DNA of 64,000 bases from the NCBI GenBank assembly GCA_963850415.1, contig CAWKLE010000001.1:124001-188000 (forward strand), read 5' to 3'. Made by a program: the position numbers and the translations under genes. Shown here piece by piece: positions 43,836-52,558 of this stretch (its first letter is position 1; each line of letters starts with the position of its first letter). This stretch comes from VAXT01 sp963850415 (lineage in GTDB: Bacteria; Actinomycetota; Thermoleophilia; Gaiellales; Gaiellaceae). The notes under the pieces are model-generated. The model was not told the DNA's origin, made no database searches, and saw only the letters and a program-made list of their open reading frames with translations.

Positions 43836-44891
43836 ATGCAGGTAGATCTGCACGAATCCTGGCGAATCGGTGACGTGGAGATCGCGTCCCGCCTCGTCCT
43901 CGCGCCGATGGCCGGCGTGAGCGTGCAGGCCTTCCGCCGGCAGGGACGCCGCTTCGGCGCCGGGCTCGTCTGCTCGGAGATGGTCAGCTGCGCCGGGCTC
44001 TCGTACAAGAACGAGCGCACGCTCGGCTATCTGCGGATCGCGGCCGACGAGCATCCGCTGGCGGTTCAGATCTTCGGCGCCGAGCCCGGCGTGATGGCCG
44101 AGGCCGCCCGCATGGTCGAGGATGCCGGCGCGGATATCGTCGACATCAACTTCGGGTGCCCCGTCCGCAAGGTGACGAAGACCGGTGCGGGCGCGCACTG
44201 CCTCGAGGAGCCGGCGCGCGCGTGCGCGATCGTCGAGGCGGTCGCGAACGCGATCTCGCTGCCGCTCTCGGTCAAGATGCGCCGCGGCCTCGCGAACGGC
44301 TCGCGAACCTGCCTCGAGATCGGGCCACAGCTCGTCGATGCCGGCGCCGCGTCGCTCACCCTCCACCCGCGCTCCGCGAAGCAGATGTACACGGGCGAGG
44401 CCGACCACTCGCTCACCGCGGAGCTCGTCGAGCTCGTCGACGTGCCCGTGATCGCGTCCGGCGACATCACGAGCCGCGCGAGAGCGCAGACGGTGCTCGC
44501 GACAACCGGAGCCGCGGCGGTCATGGTCGGCCGCGCCGCCCAGGGCAACCCGTGGGCGCTGAGCGAGATCATGGGCGAGGACGCCGAGCCGTCGCGCGAG
44601 GAGGTCGTCGCCGAGCTCGTGCTCTTCATCCGCGAGACCGTCCGGGAGCTCGGGGAGCACCGCGCCACCGGCTTCCTGAAGAAGTTCTACGGCTGGTACC
44701 TCGGCCGCGGCCGGTTCCCGAAGCCGTTCAAGCAGGAGCTCGTCCAGCTGCAGACGCTCGACGAGGTCGAGCAGCGCCTGCTCGCAGCCGCCCCGGGCGC
44801 GTGGTGCGTGCTCGAGCGGCTCGAGGACGAGCTGCCGCAGGGCGACGAGGTGCTCCTCGATCTGCCAATCTCGATCTATGGCGGGGGATAG
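43836..44891 (+). CDS. dus: tRNA-dihydrouridine synthase, DusB-like
   Basis: The product is 351 residues. An FMN-binding TIM barrel opens with LVLAPMAGVSVQAFRR. VQIFGAEPGVMAEAARMVE and DINFGCPVRKVTKTGAG follow, the latter holding the catalytic Cys. SVKMRRG and VMVGRAAQGNPW are the later flavin and phosphate motifs. A C-terminal helical domain binds tRNA (KFYGWYLGRG). The enzyme reduces uridine to dihydrouridine in the D-loop using NADPH. ATG 43836 has AGGA about ten bases upstream. It is divergent from greA, sharing a 115-bp intergenic region. Confidence 0.94.
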   Translation: MQVDLHESWRIGDVEIASRLVLAPMAGVSVQAFRRQGRRFGAGLVCSEMVSCAGLSYKNERTLGYLRIAADEHPLAVQIFGAEPGVMAEAARMVEDAGADIVDINFGCPVRKVTKTGAGAHCLEEPARACAIVEAVANAISLPLSVKMRRGLANGSRTCLEIGPQLVDAGAASLTLHPRSAKQMYTGEADHSLTAELVELVDVPVIASGDITSRARAQTVLATTGAAAVMVGRAAQGNPWALSEIMGEDAEPSREEVVAELVLFIRETVRELGEHRATGFLKKFYGWYLGRGRFPKPFKQELVQLQTLDEVEQRLLAAAPGAWCVLERLEDELPQGDEVLLDLPISIYGGG

Positions 44892-44894
44892 CGG

Positions 44895-45596
44895 ATGAAG
44901 TTCGTTCTCCTGAGCGCTTGCTGCCTCGCCCTGGTGGCGGCCGCCGGCTGCGGAAGCTCCAGCTCTCGAGATGCGGCAAGCGACGGCTCCGCGCCGACGA
45001 CGAGCGTCAAGACCCCGACGAACACGCTGGACCCCGAGCGCGCCGAGGCGAGTTCGAGCTGGATGATGCTGGTCGGCGACCGGGGGAACAAGAGTGCTCC
45101 GCCTCCGAGCCTGTACGCCGTCTTCGGGAGAAAGCAGACCGACGACGAAGCGAAGCTCGCGCTCAGGCTCGCCGCAGATTCCCCCTGCACGGGAGGGCTC
45201 CCGGAGAACAGCACCCGAAGGACTTACGGGAAGCCGATTCCGCAGAAGGCACGCTTCCTCTTGCGCGATTTCGGACCCGGACACGACAACCTCGCAGCCC
45301 TGCCAACGACGACCGGCATGGTCTACGTCGCCGTGAACGGAGGCGCGACGTGCACTCGCCCCGCGGACAACGGGTTGATCGTCGCGGCCGGGGCTTGGGA
45401 GGACACGGCGACCGTCTTCGGGATGGTCGACGACATGGTTCGATCGGTGGACGTCATCGCCGACGGCCAGACGCACCGGGCTAAGCTGGGCGAGAACGGA
45501 TTCGCAGCCGCACTTCCAAGTGGTGCGGAAGAGCATCTGGACAAGCTCGTCCTGCACAGCGCGGACGGTTCGAAGACCGAGTTCCCGTTGGGCTAG
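44895..45596 (+). CDS. Putative lipoprotein of unknown function
   Basis: The product is 233 residues. The N-terminus MKFVLLSACCLALVAAAGC contains a lipobox (VAAAGC), so Cys18 would be lipidated. A Ser/Thr-rich linker follows and then a globular domain (SLYAVFGRKQTDDEAKLALR, IVAAGAWEDTATVFGMVDDM, KLGENGFAAALPSGAEEHLD). No family is recognised. The start lies three bases after the dus stop, so the two are probably co-transcribed, although no functional link is obvious. Confidence 0.75.
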   Translation: MKFVLLSACCLALVAAAGCGSSSSRDAASDGSAPTTSVKTPTNTLDPERAEASSSWMMLVGDRGNKSAPPPSLYAVFGRKQTDDEAKLALRLAADSPCTGGLPENSTRRTYGKPIPQKARFLLRDFGPGHDNLAALPTTTGMVYVAVNGGATCTRPADNGLIVAAGAWEDTATVFGMVDDMVRSVDVIADGQTHRAKLGENGFAAALPSGAEEHLDKLVLHSADGSKTEFPLG

Positions 45597-45598
45597 CT

Positions 45599-45751
45599 GT
45601 GCCGAAGCCGGTCTACTGGAAGCCGAAGTACCCGACGCGCGTGATGCGCGAGCGCGCGTTCGCGAAAAGACAGGCGGCGCGGGACGAGCGCCTCCGAGCC
45701 GAGCGGCCTCCGTCGCTCACCGAGCGGCTACGCGCCTGGTTGCGCCGCTAG
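45599..45751 (+). CDS. Small basic protein, 50 residues
   Basis: A GTG two bases after the lipoprotein stop opens a 50-codon frame. The product begins PKPVYWKPKYPTRVMRERAF and ends in RLRAWLRR. About one third of the residues are Arg or Lys, so a nucleic-acid or membrane-surface contact is conceivable. No ribosome site is seen; translation by re-initiation after the upstream gene would fit. It overlaps the end of coaX by 4 bp. No family recognised. Confidence 0.45.
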   Translation: MPKPVYWKPKYPTRVMRERAFAKRQAARDERLRAERPPSLTERLRAWLRR

Positions 45752-46497
45752 GCGTTCAGAGCCCAGAGCAGCCTCAGGCCCTCGAGCGTCAGGTCCGGAT
45801 CGACGCGCTCGATCGTCCGCGCGTGCGGAACGATCAGCTCGGCGAGCCCACCGGTCGCGACGGTCGTCGCGTCGGACCCCAGCTCGCCGCGGATCTCCTC
45901 GACGATCCTGTCGACCTGGCCGGCGAACCCGTAGACGAGCCCCGACTGGAGGCTGTGCACGGTCGTCTTGCCGATCACCGTCGGCGGTTCGCTGAAGTCG
46001 ATCCGCATCAGTCGAGCCGCGCGCGCGAAGAGGGCGTCCATCGAGATCTCGATCCCCGGGGCGAGCACACCACCCACGTATTCGCCCTCCGCGGACACGA
46101 CGTCGAAGTTGGTCGAGGTCCCGAAGTCGACGGCGATGCACGGCGAGCCGTACCGGTCCCGTGCCGCCACCGCATTGACGACACGGTCGGGGCCGACCTC
46201 GCGCGGGTCGTCGTAGCGGACGGGAATCCCCGTCTTCGTGCCGGGCCCGACGACGAGGATCGGCGCCTGTGCCCAGCGCTCGGCGAAGAGCTCGAACTCG
46301 CGGACGAGCGCGGGCACGGTCGAGGACAGGCAGATCCCGTCGACCGACTCGAGGTCGAGCAGCTCCCCGAGGAGCGCGCCGAGCTCGTCACCGGTCCGGC
46401 TCGCCTCGGTGGCGAGCCGCCGCTGCTCGGTCAGCCGGTCGCCGTCGTAGAGCCCGAGGACCGTCTGCGTGTTGCCGACGTCGACGGCCAGGAGCAT
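45748..46497 (-). CDS. coaX: Type III pantothenate kinase CoaX
   Basis: The product is 249 residues. The N-terminal LLAVDVGNTQTVLGLYDGD is the phosphate-binding motif of the ASKHA fold. VGPDRVVNAVAARDRYG and IAVDFGTSTNFDVVSAEGEY hold the pantothenate site. PGIEISMDALFARAARL completes the family pattern. The enzyme makes phosphopantothenate, the first step of CoA synthesis, and needs a monovalent cation. Its upstream neighbours are the solute-binding proteins, with a nine-base gap. Confidence 0.95.
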   Translation of the reverse strand: MLLAVDVGNTQTVLGLYDGDRLTEQRRLATEASRTGDELGALLGELLDLESVDGICLSSTVPALVREFELFAERWAQAPILVVGPGTKTGIPVRYDDPREVGPDRVVNAVAARDRYGSPCIAVDFGTSTNFDVVSAEGEYVGGVLAPGIEISMDALFARAARLMRIDFSEPPTVIGKTTVHSLQSGLVYGFAGQVDRIVEEIRGELGSDATTVATGGLAELIVPHARTIERVDPDLTLEGLRLLWALNA

Positions 46498-46506
46498 GGG
46501 CCGAGC

Positions 46507-48162
46507 CTACTTCAGCGCGAGCGCCGGGATGCTCCAGTCCTGGTAGATCCCCTGGTAGACGAGGGCCTTCGGGTCGACGCGGTCGGAGAAGAGGTAGCGG
46601 TTGTTGTAGGTGCGCTCGACCGCCATCGGCGCGACCTGTCGCATGATGTCCAGGTCGAGCTGCCCGTAGACCTTGAAGCGCTTTCGCCCGACGAGTTTCG
46701 CCGCAGCATCCATCTTCGCATTCCACTTCGGAAGGTCCATCCGCGAGAAGTTCGCTGTGGACTCGTCGTGCGCCGTCTTGCCCGACAGAAGCGTGTTGAT
46801 CCAGTCGTACGGGTCCGGAAAGTCCGAGCACCAGCCCATCGAGACGCCGAGATCGGAGACAGCCATCTGGTCGTACCAGCCACCGCCCGAGAACGGCAGC
46901 ATCGTGATGTCCGCGGGGTCGAAGCCGAGGTTGATCAGATCCTGGCGCACGATCGCCGCCTGGGCGGGGTTGGTCGTGCCGGACGACCGGTACGAGACCG
47001 TGATCTTGCCGTCTCGGAAGTGTCCCGCCGCCAGCGCCCGAGCTTTCGGCAGATCGGGATCGAGCGGATACGGGTTGACGTTCGACCATCCCGGCACGGC
47101 GGGGTTGAAAAGCCGCGTCCAGGGCTGGCCGGCATACGGACCTGCCTCGGCGACGTACTCCCGCCGGTTGACCGCATAGCTGATCGCGCGCCGCAACCTC
47201 GGGTTACCCTCGAACAAGGGCCGCGACATGTTCATGGGTAGGAAGCCTGTGCAGTTGACGGGCTTCGTCCAGAAACGTGTCCGGTTCACGCCGAAGCGGC
47301 CGGCGACTTCCTGCACGTGCGCCGCCGGGAGCGGGCCCTCGTCGAGCTCCCCCGCGAGCGTCTGGTTGTAGCCGGTCTCCTCGTTCAGGTTCCACCGCAG
47401 GTCGAGGCCGGTCAGGTTCCGTGGGCGCTGCCGACCAGCGCCCCGTGTCCAGTATGGGTTCCGCCTGAGCGACGTCAGGACGTCGGGATCGTTTCGGGCC
47501 AACGCGTACGGGCCGGCGGAGGGAATGTCGGTGATGCTGTCGACGGTCACGATCTCGCGGCCGAGCGGGAGCTTGGTCGAGGTCGCCTGGAAGAACGGCA
47601 TCGTGATCTTCGACAGGAACGTGCCGTCCGACTTCGTCAGGTTGATGATCAGCCGATTGCCCTTCACCCGGACGCCACTCACGTGGGTTCCGTCCCCGTC
47701 GTTGACGGCCTTCGCGCCGACGATGTTCGAGCCCTTGGGGTCGGTGATGAACTGCGCGCCAGGTGAGGCGAGATCGTGGTTGGCGACCCGGTCGATCGCG
47801 TACTCGAAGTTCTTCGCGGTGACCGGTGTGCCATCGCTGAAGCGGAACCCCTTGCGGATGAAGAACGTGTAGCGCTTCCCGCCGTTCGAGACGGTGAACC
47901 TCGAGGCCACCTCCGGCACGAGGATGTTGCCCGCGCCGCCCTTCTTGTCCGGGTAGTTGTAGAGCTTGGCCGCGGTCGCGTACTCGAGCCACCAGGCGGT
48001 CGTGATGTACGAAAGCTGCGGGTCGATCTGAACCGAGGCGCCGGTCGTCCCGACGACGAAGACGCCTCCCTTGCGCTCCGACGAAGCGCCGGCGAGCTGC
48101 GCAGCAACCATCAGCGCGCCGCCGACGCCGAGCATCGCGAGCGAGAGCAAGAGACGCCGCAT
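46507..48162 (-). CDS. ABC transporter solute-binding protein, family 5 (first of tandem pair)
   Basis: The product is 551 residues. A signal peptide (LLLSLAMLGVGGALMVAAQL) lacks a lipobox. The mature part is an SBP_bac_5 (oligopeptide/nickel/dipeptide) fold: YTFFIRKGFRFSDGTPVTA, PFFQATSTKLPL, and LRRAISYAVNRREYV. No permease or ATPase gene is adjacent, so it must work with a distant transporter or serve another function. It is the second gene of a tandem pair with zero bases between them. N-termini and several long segments are almost identical in the two (TTGASVQIDPQLSYITT). Confidence 0.88.
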   Translation of the reverse strand: MRRLLLSLAMLGVGGALMVAAQLAGASSERKGGVFVVGTTGASVQIDPQLSYITTAWWLEYATAAKLYNYPDKKGGAGNILVPEVASRFTVSNGGKRYTFFIRKGFRFSDGTPVTAKNFEYAIDRVANHDLASPGAQFITDPKGSNIVGAKAVNDGDGTHVSGVRVKGNRLIINLTKSDGTFLSKITMPFFQATSTKLPLGREIVTVDSITDIPSAGPYALARNDPDVLTSLRRNPYWTRGAGRQRPRNLTGLDLRWNLNEETGYNQTLAGELDEGPLPAAHVQEVAGRFGVNRTRFWTKPVNCTGFLPMNMSRPLFEGNPRLRRAISYAVNRREYVAEAGPYAGQPWTRLFNPAVPGWSNVNPYPLDPDLPKARALAAGHFRDGKITVSYRSSGTTNPAQAAIVRQDLINLGFDPADITMLPFSGGGWYDQMAVSDLGVSMGWCSDFPDPYDWINTLLSGKTAHDESTANFSRMDLPKWNAKMDAAAKLVGRKRFKVYGQLDLDIMRQVAPMAVERTYNNRYLFSDRVDPKALVYQGIYQDWSIPALALK

Positions 48163-49731
48163 CTATTTCAACGCGAGCGCCGGGATGCTCCAGTCCTGAT
48201 AGACGCGGTGGTACTCGAGGCTGCGCGGGTCGACCCGGTTCGAGAAGAAGTAGCGGTTGTTGTAGATGTTCGTGACCGCGACGGGAGCGACGTTCCTCAT
48301 GATGTCGAGGTCGAGCTTGCCGAGCGCCGCGGCTCGCGCGTTCCCCTCGAGGCGGAGCGCGGCGGCGATCTTGCCGCGGTACTGAGGAAGGTCCGGGAAG
48401 AACGGCGGCACGCCGCCGAAGGGCAGAAACGGAGAACCCTGGACATTGCACCATCCGAGCGAGACTGCCAGGTCGAAGTCGCTTCCGGCCCTCCCCATTG
48501 CGTCATAGATCTCCCCGCCCGGAAAGCCCTTCATGGTGATGTTCGCGTAGTCGAACCCGATGGAGAGCAAGGCCCGCCGGACGATCTCGGCCTGAGCCTG
48601 GTTCAGAGAGCCCGAGGAGCGGAAGTAGACCGTGATCCTCCCATCCCTGAGGTGGCCCGCCGCGAGCGCGAATGCCTTGTCGATGTTCGCCGTCGGCGCA
48701 TAGGGCTGGAGCCCGGGCTTGGTGATCGAGCCCGGAGATCCCGGAGGAAGGAGGTGCGTCCACGGAGAGCGGCTGAACGATGACCCGGAGTACGCGGTGC
48801 GGTCGAGCGCCCAGTTCACCGCCTTGCGCAAGGGAGCGTTTCCCTGGAAGAGACCTCGACTGTTGTTGAACGCGATCAGCCCGATGCACGCGCTCGTCGG
48901 CTTCACCCAGAACTGGCTCCGGTTCACGCCGTACTGATTTGCGACGTTCTGGACTTCGGCGTCCGGAATCGGTCCCTCGTCGAGCTGGTTTGCTTTCACC
49001 TGTTCGAACGCGGTCTGCTCGTCCAGGTTCCAGTTGAGGTCGACACCCGTGAGGTTTCGCGGGGCCGTTCGGCCCGGCCCCGGCTTCCAGTACGGGTTGC
49101 GACGTAGCGACGTCGACCTGTTCACATCGTTGACCGTGAACGCGTACGGCCCCGCGGTCGGAAGGTCGCTCATGCTCTTCACGTCCGAGACCTCGCGGTC
49201 GAGCGGCAGCTTTGTCGACGTCGCCTGGAAGAACGGCATCGCCAGAACCGAAAGGAGATCGCCGTCGGTCGAGCGCAGGTCGATGACGAGCTTCACTCCG
49301 TGCGCTTGGACGCTTTTGACGTTCGTGACGAATTGCGCCGCAGGCGACGCGAGCGCCGGATTGCGCACGCGCTCGAACGCGTACCTGAAGCTCGCGGCCG
49401 TGACCGGCGTGCCGTCGCTGAACCGGAAGCCCTTGCGGAGGAAGAACGTGTACCGCTTCCCGCGGTTCGAAACGGTGAAGCGCGAGGCGACCTCAGGCAC
49501 GAGCCTGCCTCCCGGCCGGTAGTTGTAGAGCTTCGCCGCGGTCGCGTACTCGAGCCACCAGCCGGTGGTGATGTACGAGAGCTGCGGGTCGATCTGCACC
49601 GATGCCCCGGTCGTACCGACCCTGAAGATCCCGCCCTTCCGCTCAGGCGCCGCACCGGCGAGCTGGGCGGCAACCATCAGCGCTGCCCCGGTCGCCAGCA
49701 GTCCGAGTGAGAGCCACACTCGTCGCGGCAT
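48163..49731 (-). CDS. ABC transporter solute-binding protein, family 5 (tandem paralogue)
   Basis: The product is 522 residues from ATG 49731; a GTG three codons upstream is an alternative. A signal peptide (VWLSLGLLATGAALMVAAQL) precedes the same SBP_bac_5 fold as its neighbour (YTFFLRKGFRFSDGTPVTA, FFQATSTKLPLDREV). The ligand-facing C-terminal half differs more than the N-terminal half, as expected if the copies bind different ligands. The last ten residues (DWSIPALALK) are the same in both. No transporter subunits are nearby. Confidence 0.88.
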   Translation of the reverse strand: MPRRVWLSLGLLATGAALMVAAQLAGAAPERKGGIFRVGTTGASVQIDPQLSYITTGWWLEYATAAKLYNYRPGGRLVPEVASRFTVSNRGKRYTFFLRKGFRFSDGTPVTAASFRYAFERVRNPALASPAAQFVTNVKSVQAHGVKLVIDLRSTDGDLLSVLAMPFFQATSTKLPLDREVSDVKSMSDLPTAGPYAFTVNDVNRSTSLRRNPYWKPGPGRTAPRNLTGVDLNWNLDEQTAFEQVKANQLDEGPIPDAEVQNVANQYGVNRSQFWVKPTSACIGLIAFNNSRGLFQGNAPLRKAVNWALDRTAYSGSSFSRSPWTHLLPPGSPGSITKPGLQPYAPTANIDKAFALAAGHLRDGRITVYFRSSGSLNQAQAEIVRRALLSIGFDYANITMKGFPGGEIYDAMGRAGSDFDLAVSLGWCNVQGSPFLPFGGVPPFFPDLPQYRGKIAAALRLEGNARAAALGKLDLDIMRNVAPVAVTNIYNNRYFFSNRVDPRSLEYHRVYQDWSIPALALK

Positions 49732-49765
49732 GTCGTCCACTTAGACGACGAATGTCAACGGGGAG

Positions 49766-50131
49766 TTAGAGGTCGTCTTCGCCGGCGAGCGGCTCGCCCA
49801 GGCGTTCCGCGAGAGCCTCGGCGGTCAGCTTCGGGCCGCCGCCCTCCCCGCGCAGCTCCTCGACCGTGACGTCGCTGGACGTGTAGATCTCGGCCCGCGG
49901 GATCAGCCTCGTCGGGCGGTTCTTGTCCCAGACCCAGACGTCCTCCATCTTCAGGTGGTAGAACGGATAGCTGGGCTGCGGCGAGTAGGTCAGGTCGAGC
50001 TTGTTGCAGAGGTAGGTCGCGTCCTGGGTCAGCACGCAGAACCGGAACAGCTCGAAGACGTCGGAATATTCGCGCTTCAGCCGGAGCTCGAGCTCCGCTT
50101 CGAACTCGTCGAGCTCGTCGATGTGCGACAT
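49766..50131 (-). CDS. DUF2469 family protein
   Basis: The product is 121 residues. Its core LELRLKREYSDVFELFRF and MEDVWVWDKNRPTRLIPRA match the DUF2469 pattern seen across actinobacteria (ExxLxxEYxDV, then xDxWVWDxxRPxR). Function is unknown to me. It lies between the solute-binding proteins and folK, four bases from folK, on the same strand. The acidic C-terminal tail (AGEDDL) is probably disordered. Confidence 0.75.
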   Translation of the reverse strand: MSHIDELDEFEAELELRLKREYSDVFELFRFCVLTQDATYLCNKLDLTYSPQPSYPFYHLKMEDVWVWDKNRPTRLIPRAEIYTSSDVTVEELRGEGGGPKLTAEALAERLGEPLAGEDDL

Positions 50132-50135
50132 GCGG

Positions 50136-50603
50136 TCATTCTAGCTCCGAGAGCAAAGACGAAATGGGGCCCTTCCCCGGTATTTCGAGGCTGGGAGCCA
50201 GATCGGAGAGCGGCTCGAGGGCGAAACGGCGCTCGTGGAGCCGCGGATGCGGGACGGTCAGGCCCGGTTCGTCGACGCGCTCGTCCCCGTAGAGGAGAAG
50301 GTCGAGGTCGATCGCCCGCGGCCCCCAGCGCTCCTCGCGCACGCGCCCGAGGCGCTGCTCGACCGCGAGCAGGCGCTCGAGCAGCTCCCGCGGCCCGAGA
50401 TCGGTCTCGATCCGCACCGCTCCGTTCAGGAACGGCCCCTGCTCGACCGGCCCCACGGGCTCCGTCTCCCGGATCTCCGAGACGCCCGTGACGTTGATTC
50501 CCTCCTCCGCCGAGAGCAGCTCGACGGCGCGCCGGAGGTTGTCCTCACGGTCACCCAGATTGGAGCCGATACCGACGAAAGCAGTTTTGGAGACTGGTGC
50601 TAT
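50136..50603 (-). CDS. folK: 2-amino-4-hydroxy-6-hydroxymethyldihydropteridine pyrophosphokinase FolK
   Basis: The protein (about 150 residues) opens with TAFVGIGSNLGDREDNL, the ATP and pterin site. RWGPRAIDLDLLLYGDERV carries the metal-binding Asp pair, and VPHPRLHERRFALEPL is the closing signature. The enzyme moves pyrophosphate from ATP to hydroxymethylpterin in folate synthesis. No ATG, GTG or TTG lies in frame near the true N-terminus. The nearest candidate is ATA at 50603, which overlaps the ATG of the divergent protease. The next standard start is GTG 50876, 91 codons upstream and antisense to the protease. Start assignment is therefore provisional. Confidence 0.88.
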   Translation of the reverse strand: MAPVSKTAFVGIGSNLGDREDNLRRAVELLSAEEGINVTGVSEIRETEPVGPVEQGPFLNGAVRIETDLGPRELLERLLAVEQRLGRVREERWGPRAIDLDLLLYGDERVDEPGLTVPHPRLHERRFALEPLSDLAPSLEIPGKGPISSLLSELE

Positions 50604-52236
50604 GTTCGCCGCCTTGAAGCGTCTCGGGGTCCTGATCGTATTCGCAGCTCTCGCGTTCGCCGTGCCGTCGACGGCGCTCGCAGGGAGCGCCCTTGCGCGC
50701 GAGCTCGCTCCGTATCGCGCAGGGCTCGTGCTCGCGAAGCCGGGCGCCGGGCCTGCGCTCCGGGAGGCGGGCGGCGTGAAGATCGCGTCGGCGCTTCCGA
50801 TCTGGCGCGTGCCGACCCGCTCTGCGCTGCAGGCGCTTCCCGGGCTGCTGAGCTCCGGCCTCGTCTCCGAGGTCACGCCCGATCAGCCGCTCTCGACGCT
50901 GCAAGCCCCGCCGGCCGAGGGAACCGATTGGTGGATCCCGTTCGTCCACGCGGACAGCGCGGTGCCGCCCGGTCCGGGCAAGCCGCTGACGATTATCGAC
51001 ACCGGCGTCGACCTCACGCACGAGGAGTTCGCGGGCCGCCCTTTCACGACCGCGCTCAACCGGCAGAGCACGACCGGCCAGAACGAGGAGCACGGCACGG
51101 CGGTCGCGTCGGTCGCAGCGGCGCCGAGGAACAGCCTGGGCGTCGTGGGCGTCTATCCGCAGGCGAACCTCTACCTCTGGGACGCGAGCCCGGCCGGGAT
51201 TGGAATCACCGCGGGCGACGTCATCCGCGGCCTCGACGCGGCGATCCACCTCGGGCCGGGCGTCGTCAACCTCAGCCTCGGCTCCGAGATCCGCAACCCG
51301 CTCATCGACCGGATGGTCGCCGTGACGCAGGGCGCCGGCGTCCTCATCGTGGCCGCCGCGGGGAACAGCCGCCAGAACGGCAACCCGGCCGAGTATCCGG
51401 CCAGCCTCCCCCATGTCCTGACCGTCGGCTCCCTCGACTCGAACGCCATGCCGTCGTTCTTCACGACCGGCTCTCCGCACGTCGACCTGTCGGCGCCGGG
51501 CGAGCGCATCTGGGTCGCGGTTCCGACGACGCTCCACCCGCCCGACAACTACGACCAGTTCGACGGGACGAGCTTCGCCTCGCCGATGGTCGCGGCCGCC
51601 GCCGCCTGGGTCTGGACCGTGGAGCCGGGGCTCGACGCCTCACAGGTGTTCGACATCATGCGCGTCTCGGCACAGGACACCTGGACGCCGGGCTTCGACC
51701 CATACTCCGGCTTCGGGCGGCTCGACATCCTTGCAGCGCTCGGCACAGGCCCGCCGATGCCCCGAGACCCGCAGGAGCCGAACGAGGACGTCTCGTACAT
51801 CAAGCCGGGCGGCATTCTGCACCGGGCAGCCGCGCCCCTGACCTTCGCGGGCCAGAAGAACGGGAAAATCTTCGCACGCCTCGACCGGGGCGACGATCCG
51901 CGCGACGTGTACCGCTTTTGGGTGCCGCGCGGGAAAGAAGCCTCGGTCGCACTGCAGCCGTTCGACGGCGACGCCGACCTGGCGCTCTGGGGGCCGAAGA
52001 CCGTGAGCGTGCTCGAGACCGGACGCGCCCGGAAGCGGGACTCGCGCGGGGTCTCGGAGCGGTCCGGGACGAAGCGCGACCGCCTCCGCGTGCGGAACAC
52101 GAACGGCAGGAGCGCCTACTTCTACGCCGAGGCGACGTACGCAGCGGGAAACGCCAACTCGTCGCGGCACCCGGCCGGGAACAGGTACGTGCTCTCGGTC
52201 TCGATCGTCAACGCGAAGCAGCCCGCTCGACGCTGA
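50602..52236 (+). CDS. Secreted subtilisin-like serine protease (S8)
   Basis: The product is 544 residues. A signal peptide (LGVLIVFAALAFAVPSTALA) is followed by a propeptide-like region to about 110. The catalytic triad is visible: Asp in LTIIDTGVDL, His in EEHGTAVASV and Ser in DGTSFASPMVAAA, with the oxyanion Asn in AAAGNSRQ. A C-terminal pre-peptidase-like beta domain of about 150 residues follows (RFWVPRGKEASVALQPFDGD). ATG 50602 has GGAG nine bases upstream. It sits on the opposite strand, between folK and folB-folP, so it interrupts an otherwise contiguous folate operon. Substrate unknown. Confidence 0.9.
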   Translation: MFAALKRLGVLIVFAALAFAVPSTALAGSALARELAPYRAGLVLAKPGAGPALREAGGVKIASALPIWRVPTRSALQALPGLLSSGLVSEVTPDQPLSTLQAPPAEGTDWWIPFVHADSAVPPGPGKPLTIIDTGVDLTHEEFAGRPFTTALNRQSTTGQNEEHGTAVASVAAAPRNSLGVVGVYPQANLYLWDASPAGIGITAGDVIRGLDAAIHLGPGVVNLSLGSEIRNPLIDRMVAVTQGAGVLIVAAAGNSRQNGNPAEYPASLPHVLTVGSLDSNAMPSFFTTGSPHVDLSAPGERIWVAVPTTLHPPDNYDQFDGTSFASPMVAAAAAWVWTVEPGLDASQVFDIMRVSAQDTWTPGFDPYSGFGRLDILAALGTGPPMPRDPQEPNEDVSYIKPGGILHRAAAPLTFAGQKNGKIFARLDRGDDPRDVYRFWVPRGKEASVALQPFDGDADLALWGPKTVSVLETGRARKRDSRGVSERSGTKRDRLRVRNTNGRSAYFYAEATYAAGNANSSRHPAGNRYVLSVSIVNAKQPARR

Positions 52237-52558
52237 CGATCGCGCGGCGGACGCCCACTCCTGCCGGATTTGTCTTCGTGACGCGAACGCGCACCGAGCG
52301 CACAGGGAACCGCTCGACGAGCGCATCGGCGACGGCCTGGCCGAGCGCCTCGATCAGGTTGAAGTCCCTGCTGTCCGAAATCTCGCGCACGCAGTCGGCG
52401 ACCTCTCGGTAGTCGACGGCGCCCTCGATCCGATCCGAGGCCCCCGCGCCGCCGACGTCCAAGCGGATGTCGTAGAGGAACTCCTGGCCGTCGCGCCGCT
52501 CCTCCTCGAGCACGCCGTGCCGGCCGAAGATCGCGAGCCCCTCGAGCTCGAGGATCAT
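52208..52558 (-). CDS. folB: Dihydroneopterin aldolase FolB
   Basis: The product is 116 residues. ILELEGLAIFGRHGVLEEER contains the substrate-binding strand and HGV loop, EFLYDIRLDV the second strand, and NLIEALGQAVADALV the helix that pairs subunits. The enzyme converts dihydroneopterin to hydroxymethyl-dihydropterin. ATG 52558 overlaps the folP stop as ATGA. Its 3' end overlaps the convergent protease by 29 bp. Confidence 0.93.
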   Translation of the reverse strand: MILELEGLAIFGRHGVLEEERRDGQEFLYDIRLDVGGAGASDRIEGAVDYREVADCVREISDSRDFNLIEALGQAVADALVERFPVRSVRVRVTKTNPAGVGVRRAIVSVERAASR

